From Stichopus chloronotus (lineage: Eukaryota > Echinodermata > Holothuroidea > Aspidochirotida > Stichopodidae): a stretch of 64,000 nucleotides of DNA. A program made the position numbers and the translations under genes. Each line of letters begins with the position of its first letter. Within the stretch, counting starts at the first letter, position 1. Location: NCBI GenBank assembly GCA_021234535.1, contig CM037830.1, positions 2,082,170 to 2,146,169 of the forward strand, given 5' to 3'. Below, piece by piece: positions 35,001-45,707 of this stretch. The notes under the pieces are model-generated. The model made no database searches, was not told where the DNA came from, and saw only the letters and a program-made list of their open reading frames with translations.

Positions 35001-37852
35001 TTAGACCTTCCGGTGTCCTCATTATTTTTAAATCCAGCATAGCCAGGGATAAATTACTTGCAGCAGGGGTATTTGTTGGCTCTATGAATGTCAGAACATC
35101 AAAATCGATCAATATTTCATTTTTTAAAGATGCACTACAATACTGTATCATTCAAGTCCATGCCAACAATGTCAGCAATTGTCCCAGTGTACAATATATT
35201 CAATATACATATGAGAATTAATGGCAAAGGCAGTCAAGAGAATTGCTCTTGGCTAGCTAGTTGCATGAATGTAACAAGCTCACGCTACATTCGTTAGGAT
35301 TGAAAAGATTACCCAACACTGCCACAACCCAACTGCAATAAAGTAAAACTCCATGCAAGAATTTTAAACAGCTGTGTTGTGTTCCAGTTGGGTTGCATGC
35401 TAGCCACACGTTGAACCGAACAAACTCAACTCAATGGGTCTGATCTCTTTGTCCTCAGTCTTCACGGGGGAGCCACCATTTTGACATCACTTTATTTCCG
35501 AAATGCACCTTCATTGGCTTTGCAATGATAGTCTTGTCCCAGTCCGGTTGGTGATGGACACGCAATGGCTCACATGACTCAGGTAAATGCAATGGTATAA
35601 AACTTTGTGACGATATATTACATACTTCCCAATTTCCGAGCAAATTTCGCAGCAATCTGCATCGACCTCACTCAGTCCTGACGGCTGTAGTCACAAGTTT
35701 TGCTGTGTAGAAGTCAGATTGGGGTAATGTGCCTGTAGCTCTAACTCATCACGTCTTGAGACTGATATAAACTTAACATGAATACTTTCACCCTTTTTTC
35801 CTTTAGCATATCGCTACAAACTAACATCCACAGGCTGTGAAAAGCAAATTCTTTCAACTCCATAGAAAACCTAAGTTAACTTGATTTACATAGTTCTAAA
35901 GGTGCTTGACAGAGTCAGGGCTTCTAATTAAAACAGAAACACAGCTACCATCACACATAACTGCATAGATCAACTGTGAACAACTAATTGGGCAGTCCCC
36001 TGGTAGTATTAACTCTTGGTATCGTGTGTGCCTGCTTACAGTGACAACTGTAATTACAGTTTTTTTACCGTACTGTAGTACTGTATTTCATGACATTTCT
36101 CAGGAAAGGTACTGGTGAAAATGAAATGAATCAAGATAAAGTTGAACTTTTTTAGACGTTTTCAGCAGCATCACCAGATTTTCATTTTTTTTTTGGTGGG
36201 GGGGGGGGGAGCGGGGCACAGTGACTGTGCAAGGGAAAACTACCAGTCACTACTCTATTACTGGAGACAAAACATAGCGCAAAGAATGAAGCCGTTAAAG
36301 AGTGGGGTCCAGGGCCAAAGTCCTGGTAGGGGGAAGTCCCTGGGTTTATTGGTATTTTGTGATGTACTTTTGTCATCATTTTAAATGAAATTGTATCGTC
36401 AATAGACACAAGTCTACTAACAAAGCTGGATAACTTCAAGTCCAGGGGCAAAGTCTATGTGTGGGTCAAGGAGGGAACCACCTGAGATTCCTGGGTGTTA
36501 CGATATTTTTGATGTATTAAACGTCGCCATCTGAAGAGCAATTCTACTGATTAAACACAGGTTTGCAGGTTGAACAACTTCTGAATTTTCTGACTATAGA
36601 GTATATATCGTACATCTATATTTTTTTAATATTCTCATCTGGGGGGTACAATACATTTTCCTGGGGGAAGTTGGGAGAACTTACCAATGTCCCCTCCCTC
36701 CCCGCCATGCTAATGGATTTGTCTGCTTTTGTTTGAGGTGAAACTAATATCCTTAACAAGTAGCATTACCAAGTAAAGTACTGTATGGATTGGGACCACA
36801 ATTTTCCCATGACTCTGCACTAATACATGTTACTCAATTTGCCGCAGCGGAGCTACTGCCCAGCAGTATGTCAAGAGCACGGAGAAGCCACTGTATGAAC
36901 TGTTGGATAAAGGAACTGCTGAAGAAAGTTATACACACATGTGTGACAAGATTGAGAATGATGTGGATTATCCATTTTGGCCGAAAGAATGAAGAGACGG
37001 AGCTACAGAAATCATTCAAATTAAAACCATTTGCCCCAACTAACAACACTGGGAATTCCTAAGTTTGACAAGTCAATTTTTCTTAGTCACATCTGGTCAC
37101 ACATTATGTATTTTACAAAAGCAGCAAGTCAAGTCACAAGTCATTTCTTTCATATAAAGTCACAGGTCAAAAAAGTGGTAACTCGAGTTGACTCGAGTCA
37201 CAAGTTAGTGACTCCAGTCAACAGCTCTGACCATTAATGCTCGTAGATTGAGTTCATCAACTTTTTGGCTCTGTGAAGGGGATGTTTGAACATCTGTTGC
37301 AGTCTCTTCAGGGCAGCAGTAACAGAGGTGCTACACAGGCTAACATATTAACTTTTAAGTTGTTTTTCACAATATTTTGACATAATTGAAGCATTTATGT
37401 GATTCATGTGAAGGCTTGTCATGTTACAAAACAACACGTTTGAAAAAGACAAATAAATTTACCAAATGGATAAAAAGAAAAGAAAACAATTCTGGAGAAG
37501 AGATGGTCAAGTTCTGTCTCCCTTCAACAACCACTATGGTAAATATAACTTACAATACCTATTATTACACTTAGGCCTAGGCCCTATGTATCTTTCGTTG
37601 CAAAAGTCACTTACAAAAAATGGTTTACAACCAAAGAATCAAGGATGCCTAACTCTTTTTGTAGGTGCAAGACTAAACCTGACAGAGTACACGGCTGAAC
37701 TTGCAGTAGTCCACATCAGTCAGCCGACACTAGTACTGTACTCGACAGTGTTATTGTCAGTGTGTGTACCTTACTTGCTTGGACATCATCGGATCAACAT
37801 TGCAGTTTGCACTAGTTCAGCGCAACTTACCTTCCTCCTTGCAGTAAGACAT
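31697..37852 (-). CDS. CHCHD4: CHCHD4/MIA40 oxidoreductase, whole gene (3 coding exons)
   Basis: Joining 37852-37831, 34416-34315 and 32013-31697 gives 146 codons plus stop, against 142 in human. The protein introduces disulfides into small cysteine-rich proteins imported into the mitochondrial intermembrane space, working with the sulfhydryl oxidase ALR (GFER). Visible features: an N-terminal [23 protein letters not shown], matching the human KDRIIFVTKEDHE; the redox CPC motif in NWNCPCLGG (Cys54, Cys56); and twin CX9C motifs (Cys65/Cys75 and Cys88/Cys98), each with exactly nine residues between. The C-terminal 45 residues are acidic and low in complexity, as in the family. There is no mitochondrial presequence, as expected for the metazoan form. 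Both introns are phase 1. Confidence is very high for the family and high for the exon junctions. Confidence 0.95.
32580..33300 (+). repeat. AGGTCA satellite, array B (period about 143 bp)
   Basis: CTTGTAAACA followed by 'atctcaagaa' recurs at 32734, 32878, 33021 and 33164, giving periods of 144, 143 and 143 bp. Each unit has a 'cttagtgtgtgggttggtca' block and a GTCAAAGGTCATTTGAGGTC block with AGGTCA-type half-sites in direct orientation. Most copies here carry AAGTCA or AGATCA in the first half-site, so the DR1 is imperfect. Confidence 0.85.
33310..34065. repeat. Long foldback of 'aaaatggcaaaatt' repeats
   Basis: Tandem variants of CATCAAAATGGCAAAATTC and TTGTCATTTTGC run in one orientation to about 33690 and the other orientation afterwards. 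For example 'tgtcattttgttgacttat' near 33465 has its complement 'agtcaacaaaatgacaat' near 33856. The axis is near 33670. A transcript could fold into a hairpin with arms of about 350 nt. Confidence 0.7.
34309..34314 (-). other. Non-canonical GC splice donor of CHCHD4 intron 2
   Basis: Minus-strand sequence at the junction is GCAGAGG then GCAAGT. Using the nearby GT (inside GCAAGT) would shift the frame and give a stop a few codons into exon 3. The GC donor keeps the reading EEAEG-LILP, matching family order. The context around it (AGG then GCAAGT) suits GC-AG introns, which compensate with otherwise strong consensus. Confidence 0.75.
34315..34416 (-). CDS. CHCHD4: CHCHD4 coding exon 2
   Basis: It follows an acceptor reading TTTGAACAG and encodes residues 9-41 ([14 protein letters not shown] to DDDPSEEAE), with single split codons at both ends. 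Frame is continuous only if the exon ends at position 34315, where the intron starts GCAAGT rather than GT. Confidence 0.92.
34417..37830 (-). other. CHCHD4 intron 1
   Basis: No coding exon recognised on either strand. It includes a G tract near 36198 within a G-rich repeat-like stretch (36160-36720) and an AGTCA-type simple repeat (37100-37235). Confidence 0.65.
37100..37235. repeat. AGTCA-type simple repeat
   Basis: Irregular repetition of AAGTCA, CAAGTCAC and ACTCGAGTTGACTCGAGTC (itself nearly palindromic). Confidence 0.6.
37831..37852 (-). CDS. CHCHD4: CHCHD4 coding exon 1 (22 nt)
   Basis: It encodes MSYCKEE plus the first base of Gly8. It ends at a strong donor (GGAAG then GTAAGT). The human protein begins MSYCRQEG, so even this micro-exon aligns residue by residue. 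Confidence 0.9.
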
Positions 37853-38184
37853 GACTTCCTGATAGGCTACGCAATTCTTTTATTTGCCCTCTATCCTTGA
37901 CCGAATACTGAAATACTTTTCTTCCTACGATTTCGTTAACTTGACACACGAACTACTAATTGTCAGATTAGGCAGTGATATCGGTCCGCCGTGATTGTGA
38001 AATGTTTGGTATTGTGTAACCATTACCATATACACAATTGGTCACGGATTCACGAAACTCAGCATGCGAAGGTGCATGCATGTGATTGCGCAAACATGAA
38101 GGATGTAAGGAAAACGTGGAACGCCAAATATGCATAAAATGAGTTGAACTGTTTGCTGCACTTCACAATAAAGGAAAATTTTAG

Positions 38185-38795
38185 ATTAGTTCAGTTCAGG
38201 AGGGACATCCAAGTCCCCATCAAGGACCCTGAAAAAATGCACCCATACAGAAAAACTACAAAAATCAAATCCCGCCACAAAGCTGAAAGTACTTGTCCAG
38301 TGCATTCTTAGACTCATTAACACTCCTTGCCATCTCTACATCCTAGTCCAATTCCCATTTCCATCCCAGGCAACCCACTGATTACAATCATTCCCTACCC
38401 TCTGAGAAAAGAAGTAACGACGAATATTGATCCTACTTTGAACCTTCCCGAGTTTAAGACAATGACCCCTTGTAATTTTACTATTTGCAAACTTGAAAAA
38501 AAATCAGAAAATGATAAATTGTCAAAGCCATGAACAATAGACCTGTATCAAATCTCCACGTAGGCCTATTCTCTCAGCTCAAGTGAAATTAGATTTAAGA
38601 GACATACCTACTCCTATAGGGGACACCCTTGAAGGCCCTAATCAATGTAGTAGCCCTGCACTGGACTTTCTCAAGTAAATCCTTATCTTTAGAAAAATAT
38701 TGATTCCAAGCTGTAACAGCGTACTCTAAATGAGACCTAACCAACTGCTTATATAGCCTAACAACAATGTCTTGCTTATGAGGAAACTAAAATTT
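38185..38795 (-). mobile_element. Decayed CR1-like LINE, 3' part of reverse-transcriptase ORF
   Basis: Minus-strand translation gives LYKQLVRSHLEYAVTAWNQ followed by KDLLEKVQCRATTLIRAF, the classic C-terminal reverse-transcriptase region of CR1-type non-LTR retrotransposons. Further on come LRGDLIQVY, RGHCLKLGK and INIRRYFFSQRVGNDCNQW, also in family order. Stops and frame changes interrupt it, for example after YRSRYVS. It is a 5'-truncated, inactive fossil. Confidence 0.85.
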
Positions 38796-39161
38796 CTCTG
38801 AATTATACCTGAAATTCTTTTCGCTACTGCTTCAACACACGTACTGCTTAGCTGATTGTAAAGAAGAATCTATGTAAACACCTAACTCCGTTTCAACAGA
38901 AACCAATGCAGTGACCGTTTATTCAAAGTGTACAAATACCTAGTATTATTATTGCCAGTATGCATCACATAGTACAGGCTAGTTGAGTGCAGGAAGTTTC
39001 GAGGATCAAGAAGTGATCTTGGGGTCATCAAGGACTCTATACCATGTTGACGGTGGACGAACACCAACGATATTTACATCCTTCTTTGAAAAACATTTAA
39101 AGGGTAAAATGCCAAGCTAAACCAACTAATCTCAATGCACACCATAGAGATGGACAAACTA

Positions 39162-39359
39162 CACTCTTGGACAAAATTGGTGGGACACTTTTTCGTATGT
39201 TGCAAATATAATACTGAATTTTAGGTGAGAGGATAACATGAAACCCCGCGCCCCTTTCCAATGTTGGGCAAAAGGAGTGAATGTACACTTTGAACAGCAG
39301 TCCTATAGCCATCATTGAACGGGGGAGCGGGGTGTCCCAAGGCATTTTGTCCAAGATTG
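39162..39359 (+). mobile_element. Mariner-like MITE, copy 2
   Basis: Flanked by TA on both sides (39160-39161 and 39360-39361). Ends are CACTCTTGGACAAAAT and, reverse-complemented, CAATCTTGGACAAAAT. It shares with copy 1 at 15649 the interior 'gcaaatataatactgaattt', 'taggtgagagga' and 'gtgaatgtacactt'. Confidence 0.85.
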
Positions 39360-39363
39360 TAGA

Positions 39364-39540
39364 ATTAAGTCACTGTTACTACTCACACACTGAACAAATG
39401 AGGCCAAGCAATAATAGGGGGCGTCTTACGCGGTAGGGCAAAACAGCTCTGCCTTCAACATAGAATGCACATATGACACGTTCGATATGAAACTACTGTA
39501 CATTTATGGGAAAAACAGAAGTAAATGCAACCATTTAGCG
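39364..39540 (+). repeat. Dispersed repeat B, copy 1
   Basis: It matches 57700-57890 in the same orientation. Shared blocks include a GTTACTACT motif, an ACTGAACAA-like motif, GGCGTCTTA, CAAAAC.GCTCT, TTCAAC and AAGTAAATGC. It starts directly after the mariner-like MITE. No ends or coding capacity defined. Confidence 0.65.
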
Positions 39541-41416
39541 GTTTGAGATAACCTGATAATATGCAGTTAAAACTACGTCTCGGCCTTTAGCTGATTGCTT
39601 GTTAAATTATTCTAACATTTCCACTGGATTTGCTTTACGTGGTTTCGTGCGAACGTTTTTTTGTCGTACAGAATTTGGGCTTCACTTATTGCTTAATGAC
39701 GTCATTACCGTTTATCTCTGTCTAGTCTCTGATGCAAATCCATCTTTCTTTGGTGATATTTGTACAGCATATGCAATAAGATTGGTCCGCTGAGTGACTA
39801 TTTCCTTGATTTCACCATAGAAGTTGCATAATATATAACTTTTAATCCAGGCAGTGAATGGTACTGGATGACCTTTGACCAGACAACATTCCTTAGTCAA
39901 GATGTACTCATGGATATTATCTGTCAATGTCAACATTAGAAAAAAAATTATGTTTTTCCTCTCTTTTGGGTCACTTTCTGACAGAATCTGTTAAGGAGAT
40001 ATGCTTATACCCGATTTGGGGCAGAAAATGTAAACAGTTACCATGATTCTCCTTTAAACTTGAGTCTAGACAAATAAACAACCAAACTTAACTGACGCCT
40101 GACATTGCACATACTACATTGGTATCAACATAGTTCTACCATGTGGGTACCTACTTGCGATATAAATGCATACAGTAATTTTACCACATTCGTGCTTCTG
40201 AAGTCGGCATAATTATGCCAATTACATCATGCACTTAGGAGTAGCATACTATGGAAGCCCTATAGACCAGTTAAACCCCATGTCTTATTGATAAAGAGAG
40301 GTGGTACTAACGCTAACACCATATGGTTTGTAACATAAAAGTAAAGTTTCAAGAACATTCCACTGATAAGTGAATGGGTTCCTAAATGGGTCGAGAGAAA
40401 AATTTTTTTTTTTCACTGCAGGCTGTTTAAACCCCGTACCATTATCTCGTTCATAACCCAACACATTGCTACATGAAAGAACCTTTCTCTGGTCAAGAAA
40501 GAGTTCCAGTTGTCTCAAGGTTATCATGTTTCATTAGTAAATTATTGCAATAATTCTTATTCTTTAACACTGGTACGCTTTGTATATAACCTTGAGATTT
40601 GGCAGGGTGAAAACTAAGACAGTGATTACAATAGATTTACCATAGAATTTGTGGAAATCAAGGTCAAATATCTTCAGTCAAGATTAAGTCAGTCAAGATT
40701 AAAGAGAAATGCAAAGGATATTTAATTTAAGTGGTTGTGCCTGTATGACATTATATATTTCCCATAGTGCAATGTACCATTTTGATATTTAGGGAATTTT
40801 TATTTAGGGATCTTTAAACACACAAACAGAACACGTGCTGTTGGAATATAAGGCTTTCAACAACAAACAGAAAGACGTTTTCCTAACTTCAATGAAATGT
40901 CAGTATCTTTCAGTGGCCAATCCTTTTAAGACATTTTACACAAGTTAAAATATATCATAAGATTACCTCAAAGCATCTCTAAACGGTTTTAATTTCGTCT
41001 GTTTTCAACAAGTCTGTAGTTAGCTTTCGAACGAACATTATCCCGGGCTGCATCTATATACTTTTATGGCATACGTTGGAAACTAAACACCCCCCCCCCC
41101 CCCCATCCCCAACGCTTACATTATCAATCTGCATGTGTTCGGCTTCGTTTGCTCAATGTGTACATAGTTAGCATGATGTTGTTTTCCAGAACATATTTTA
41201 TGATAAATATCCAAGGAAAGAATCTGGTGGATTGGGTTTTTTATACCAATGGAGAGTTTGTATGTGTGTGTTGGGAGTTTTCTATTGTTTACTAGTATGA
41301 CTGTGCCGGTCTTTTGGGGTTGCTATATTTTCAAACTGTCAAACGGTTGCTGTAAACACATTAGTTTAGAAATGGAAGCTCGGGGTGAATCTGGTAAGTT
41401 GTAAACCCTCACACTC

Positions 41417-41945
41417 ACTCACAGTAGTGTTTCCACTTCGAAGGAAATTTCCCGAATTTCGGGAAATCTGGCCCTCTTCCAGGTAATTTCCGGGAAATGG
41501 AAAAATTCCAGGAAATTCCATGAAATCAAGAAATTGTTGTGTAAAAAAAATAGTAGTAAAATCTGAGGTAATTATACCAGAACAATTCCTTTTTTTCTTA
41601 TTTCTAATGACCGGTCCCTTTACATAGCCCTGCCAGACCACCCAACACGCGCCAAAACATCTGTGCATGCCACAATCAAGGTCCCTGCGATGACAATACG
41701 AGTCATTGATGAAGGGAATTCACGTGTGTGTGTTTGCGGCACTACTATTGGTCATAAGTTGTGCAGGGGCCGCGCTGGGGATCAAAACGTATATCGGTCG
41801 TATACACAGACTGCAGTTTACATGTTACAGCAAAATTAGCTCCTGAACCAATTTGAAAATTCCAGGAAATGCTGCTAAATTCCAGGAAATTTTGTATTCA
41901 ATTCCAGGAAATCTAAAATTGGACTGTGGAAACACTGACTCACAG
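41417..41945. mobile_element. hAT-type MITE with 8-bp target duplication
   Basis: The element proper is 41425-41937 (513 bp), flanked by perfect 8-bp direct repeats ACTCACAG at 41417-41424 and 41938-41945. Its ends are TAGTGTTTCCAC and, reverse-complemented, CAGTGTTTCCAC. An 8-bp duplication with such ends is diagnostic of hAT transposition. The interior has many AATTCCAGGAAAT copies and no transposase. Confidence 0.9.
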
Positions 41946-42096
41946 TACAGAAAGCAGTTCACATGCTACTATATGTCATCCAGGGTCACGGTCAGTTCAT
42001 TACGAGTGCTCACATGTGCAAACACATGAATGACCATCTCGTTTTCAAGCAGTCTAAGGGACAAAGGCTATGTAGGCTGATATCTTGGACCGTAAT

Positions 42097-42156
42097 GAGT
42101 GTGCGTGCGTATGTGTGTGTGTGTGTGTGCGTGGAGATGGGGGGGGGGGGGGGTTG
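42097..42156. repeat. (TG)n tract followed by poly-G
   Basis: About 16 GT units with interruptions are followed by GGAGATGG and a run of about 16 G. Confidence 0.85.
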
Positions 42157-42528
42157 GTGCATGGATGAACGGATTACATCAGTTGCATGTCATGATATAA
42201 GGGTACTGGCTACATGTACCTTAATTTGAAATGACATATCATTTTAGAAATGACATATCATTTTTTTTCTCATGATGATATCACGGGTACCTTGCACTGA
42301 AAGCGAGTAACATGAAAGAAGAAAACTGACTCGCACAAACACCAGTCGATAATTTACTTTCCACATTGTTGTAAAGTGTCTACCATTTGCTAAGCGCATG
42401 CCCCTCTTTTGGCTGAGTCTGTGCAAGTGTTTACGCCCTGACTCGAAAAAACGGAAGTTAACAGGCATGATGGTCTAACCTGCTGTGAGGGCTTCTGAGA
42501 TGTACTGTGTGGAGATGAGCGACTCGAC

Positions 42529-42570
42529 TTAACACTACTTGAGTTAGCCTTTAAACTTAAGTAGTGTTAA
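42529..42570. repeat. 17-bp inverted repeat with 8-nt loop
   Basis: TTAACACTACTTGAGTT at 42529-42545 pairs with AACTTAAGTAGTGTTAA at 42554-42570, with one G-T pair. The stem is too short for a typical animal miRNA precursor. Confidence 0.6.
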
Positions 42571-43539
42571 CTATTGAACAGCTAAATGTTGGTCTTCCTT
42601 GTTTGCTATTCGTACGAATGCCAATTGCTCCGTATGTTCCACGTTTACACTCACACGTTACCCTCGGAGCTTTCACATCAATCAGACCGTTTTCTAATTT
42701 GTACAATCCGCTAGAAGGAGTGAATTCTTAGTTGGGAGGACTCAAATTAACCTGTCTTGTAGGGAAGTGATCAAGCGTATTTAACGTTCAGATATAACAA
42801 ACAAGATAGAAACTTAAGCGAGAAATGTTAGAGCTTGACATCTAGGCTTCCCTCAGGACATTTGACGAACGAGTATCCAGTCTGTCTCAATAACATAACA
42901 TAACAACTACCTATTGAATGGTCACTCTATTGCAACCTTCATGTTAGTCAAGTACACCTGTATGTTTGAAGCTAGCGACTGGCCGCTGTTGTTTGCAAGT
43001 AGCAGAACGTCGTGTCGGGACGCTGTGGCGGAAAGTGCATCGTAGAGTTGGCAGTTGTGATTGCCAAACGATAACGGAAGCACCAGTACAGGTGGAATTT
43101 CAGATTGTTGGAAAACATAGAATTATGAAGAGTGGAAAACATTTGTCATTCATTCATGCCAACTTGTGTTAACGAGAAAAAGAAAACCTGGAAAATCAAT
43201 ACCCATGGGCGTCAATCCAAATTGAAATGTGGGGGGGGGGGGGAACATGTGTAAGTTGACTGACAGGCTTTAATGATTAAAGATGCCCCAGCAGGGGTCT
43301 TCCCACTGCACTTTTTGATGGCTATGGGTATATTGGACAGGTCCAATAGGTTACCCCTGGGATCTAGGGTAACGTCCATTAACGTGATCAGAAGAAAAGG
43401 CCAGGAAGCTATGAGGTATTTGCAGAATTGTGAGCATTTGAATGACGGATTCTGTATCTTCGAAGGATTCTGTATCTTCGAATGGTATATAGCACCGGGT
43501 GTAATAGTTGTGGGCATTTTTTTCTTTGCCTATATGTGA

Positions 43540-43745
43540 TCGATATCAAATATGAAGCGCCTGTCCAGGGTTTGCAGGAGGGCTGGGGACCTGGCCCGAG
43601 GGTATGTGTGACAGGACTATCTAAGCAGAGCGCCACTATCAGTCGGGGCCGATCGTACAAGGAAATTTTGGGCTTTTCAAACCTCCCAAATGGTCGGAAA
43701 TGGGATTTCCCGACCGTCCTAAGCTGCATATACCCAGCACTGAAA
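43540..43745 (+). repeat. Dispersed repeat family A, copy 4
   Basis: It contains 'gatatcaaatatgaagcgcc', 'gtccagggtttgcagg', 'aagcagagcgccactatc', 'gtacaaggaaattttggg', 'caaatggtcggaaatggg' and 'tacccagcactgaaat', in the same order as copies 2 and 5. Confidence 0.7.
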
Positions 43746-44019
43746 TAGGGTTTGGGGGTAGGGGGAAGAAATTTTTGCCGGAATGGGTTTTTTAATAATT
43801 ACTATTTAAGCGGAGTACAATGAGTGAACGCACTTATGAAAAATACATGTAAATTGGAATTTCCAGAAAACGTCTCATGGAGAGTGGTTGAAAACCCCCA
43901 GCGAAATTTCGAAAAAAAAATCGTCGTTAGCCAGAAGATGAATGTGAACAAAAGGTAAACAGAAATTACCCTAAAGCACCGCCAAGGTCTAATGATTGGG
44001 AGCATATTTTGCTTGTACG

Positions 44020-44235
44020 TCGTCGATATCACATATGAAGCGTCTATCCAGGGTTTTCATTCGGAGTGGGGACCTTGTCTGGGGGCAAAAGCCTATTGTG
44101 TGCACTTTGTACATGACTATTTAAGTCGAGTGCCACCATTGGTTGGGGTACCTGAAAAAAAATTGGGCTTTGCAAAGCCCCCAGGTGGTCGGAAACGGCA
44201 CTTCCCGGATGATCTGGGCTTCATGGTTCTGGGTT
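44020..44235 (+). repeat. Dispersed repeat family A, copy 5
   Basis: It contains 'gatatcacatatgaagcgtc', 'atccagggttttcattc', 'aagtcgagtgccaccattgg', 'aaaaaattgggctttgcaaa' and 'caggtggtcggaaacggc'. Copies 4 and 5 share more with each other than with copies 1-3. Confidence 0.7.
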
Positions 44236-45104
44236 TTTTTTTTTTTTGAAATTTGAAACTTTTGTGTATTATGGGGAGGAAACGTGCGTCATTCCCCTAC
44301 CTTCTTTTGTCCAATGACATAACAAGGCAAAGAAACCACTGCGAGGGAAGGGCGCGGATGTTGGAACTAGTGATGTGTGAGATGACTTTAACCTTGGTAC
44401 ATGAATACCTAAACTGTATGGTCACGCAGCCAGGGATTACATCAGTCACTCACCAAAACTGGGCGATATTCGTTACAATGTCAGTCCCCCTACCATTAAA
44501 AAAGTGAGCCAAACATTTCTTTATACGACATGTGGGGGGGGGGGAACATTTGATATTATGTCCCCCTACTATCAAATGTAGGACATTTTCCCGCGTTCTC
44601 CCAGGATTGACGCCCATGCATGTAACACATCTATCATGATTACCACAAATGTCGAATTTTCAAAGGTTAGAAAGGGAACAAAACACCCACTTTTAGGAAG
44701 CTCATTGACGTACATTTATATTCAGCCACTAATTGCGTCAAAGAGATTTCTATCCCCCTTGTAGTTTCAGGATTAAAGTAACTGCATGTCTATAGTGACA
44801 TGAGCAGTCTTGCAGTGTGTATATGCCCATCAGTCATCAGCCTGAGGTTATAGCCTTCTTTTAATTTTACATCCCATCTGTTTGGGGCTGAATATTATTA
44901 CTTGCACTGGATTTTGTTTTACATAGCCGGCCCACACTGATAGTACGGGGACCGCTGGGAGATGTCTAAAGTGTGGGCTGGTTTCATCCTCACTTTTGGA
45001 TTTTTTCTATAACTGAATAACTTAACTCTCTAAATGTAAAAGAGTGACTAAAGTGAACACTCTTTTAAAGAGTGGAATTCGATTAAGATTTCAGTTTGCT
45101 TGAA

Positions 45105-45335
45105 GTGGTTATTTTTTACCCCCCCCCCAAAAAAAATCATGATTTTAAAGGCCTTTTTAGTTCCGACGGGTTAACGACTTTTGGCGACAAGATTTATAAT
45201 GTTAACAAAATAAGGTTTGACGGGTTAAGATTTTTTGACGATAAAAATAACTTCGATAGCGGAATTATTTTTGACGGCTTAATGACTTTTGACCGCAAAG
45301 TATGTTTCCACAACGAATTTCTTTTGACGGCTTAA
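45105..45335 (+). repeat. Diverged tandem repeat of TTTTGACGG units
   Basis: Variants of TTTGACGGGTTAA and GACTTTTGGCGACAA recur every 30-60 bp after a short poly-C/poly-A tract. It lies about 320 bp upstream of the SLC35A2 start codon. Confidence 0.6.
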
Positions 45336-45655
45336 AAGTCAAAGAAATGAGTAAATAAGTGGTAGAAACGGCGCACCATACATGTTATAGTGTCCGTTGC
45401 TTGTGTGAGCGTGCTCTTTGAGTAATATCAACAGATCTGTGCATACCAAAGAACTGCATATACTTATGTAGGATCCCCATATTGGCTGCTAGCTTCAGCC
45501 CAAGTACTAAAATGTAACATCTGTCGGAAAACCAACCTGCTATCCGGAGCTGTGTCTGCATGTTCCGATAACAACAAACCGGCAAACTCCGATGATATAA
45601 AGGAGGCATTTTACCAGTTGCCATCCAGCATCATAGGCCGCCAGAACAGTCTACC

Positions 45656-45707
45656 ATGGCGTCTGTTAAAGTTGAAATTGGTCGAGAAAATGATCCTGAG
45701 AAAAGTG
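45656..45707 (+). CDS. SLC35A2: SLC35A2 coding exon 1
   Basis: Seventeen codons plus one base ([17 protein letters not shown]), with the favourable start context CTACCATGG and donor AGTG then GTAGGC. Phase 1 fits exon 2 exactly, making a Glu codon across the junction. This hydrophilic cytosolic tail has weak family conservation, so the exon rests on phase, start context, splice site and absence of a better candidate. Confidence 0.75.

Larger units (their letters stand above)
43204..44618. mobile_element. 1.4-kb inverted-repeat element carrying family A units
   Basis: The left end CATGGGCGTCAATCC (43204-43218) is a perfect inverted copy of the right end GGATTGACGCCCATG (44604-44618). Each end has a nearby poly-G run with a similar flank ('aatgtggggg' on the left, 'catgtggggg' on the right, each then GGAACAT). 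Inside are two family A copies about 480 bp apart. No transposase is recognised and no clear target duplication seen. Confidence 0.65.
37853..45655. other. Intergenic interval between CHCHD4 and SLC35A2 (divergent genes)
   Basis: The two genes face away from each other, so both promoters should lie here: CHCHD4 near 37853-38000 and SLC35A2 near 45360-45655. No TATA box or other core element is convincing. The rest holds identified transposons, a LINE fragment and simple repeats. Confidence 0.6.

Noticed and set aside
37466..37900. 144-codon plus-strand ORF
   Set aside because: It overlaps CHCHD4 exon 1 on the opposite strand, has no recognised domain and reads like random translated sequence.
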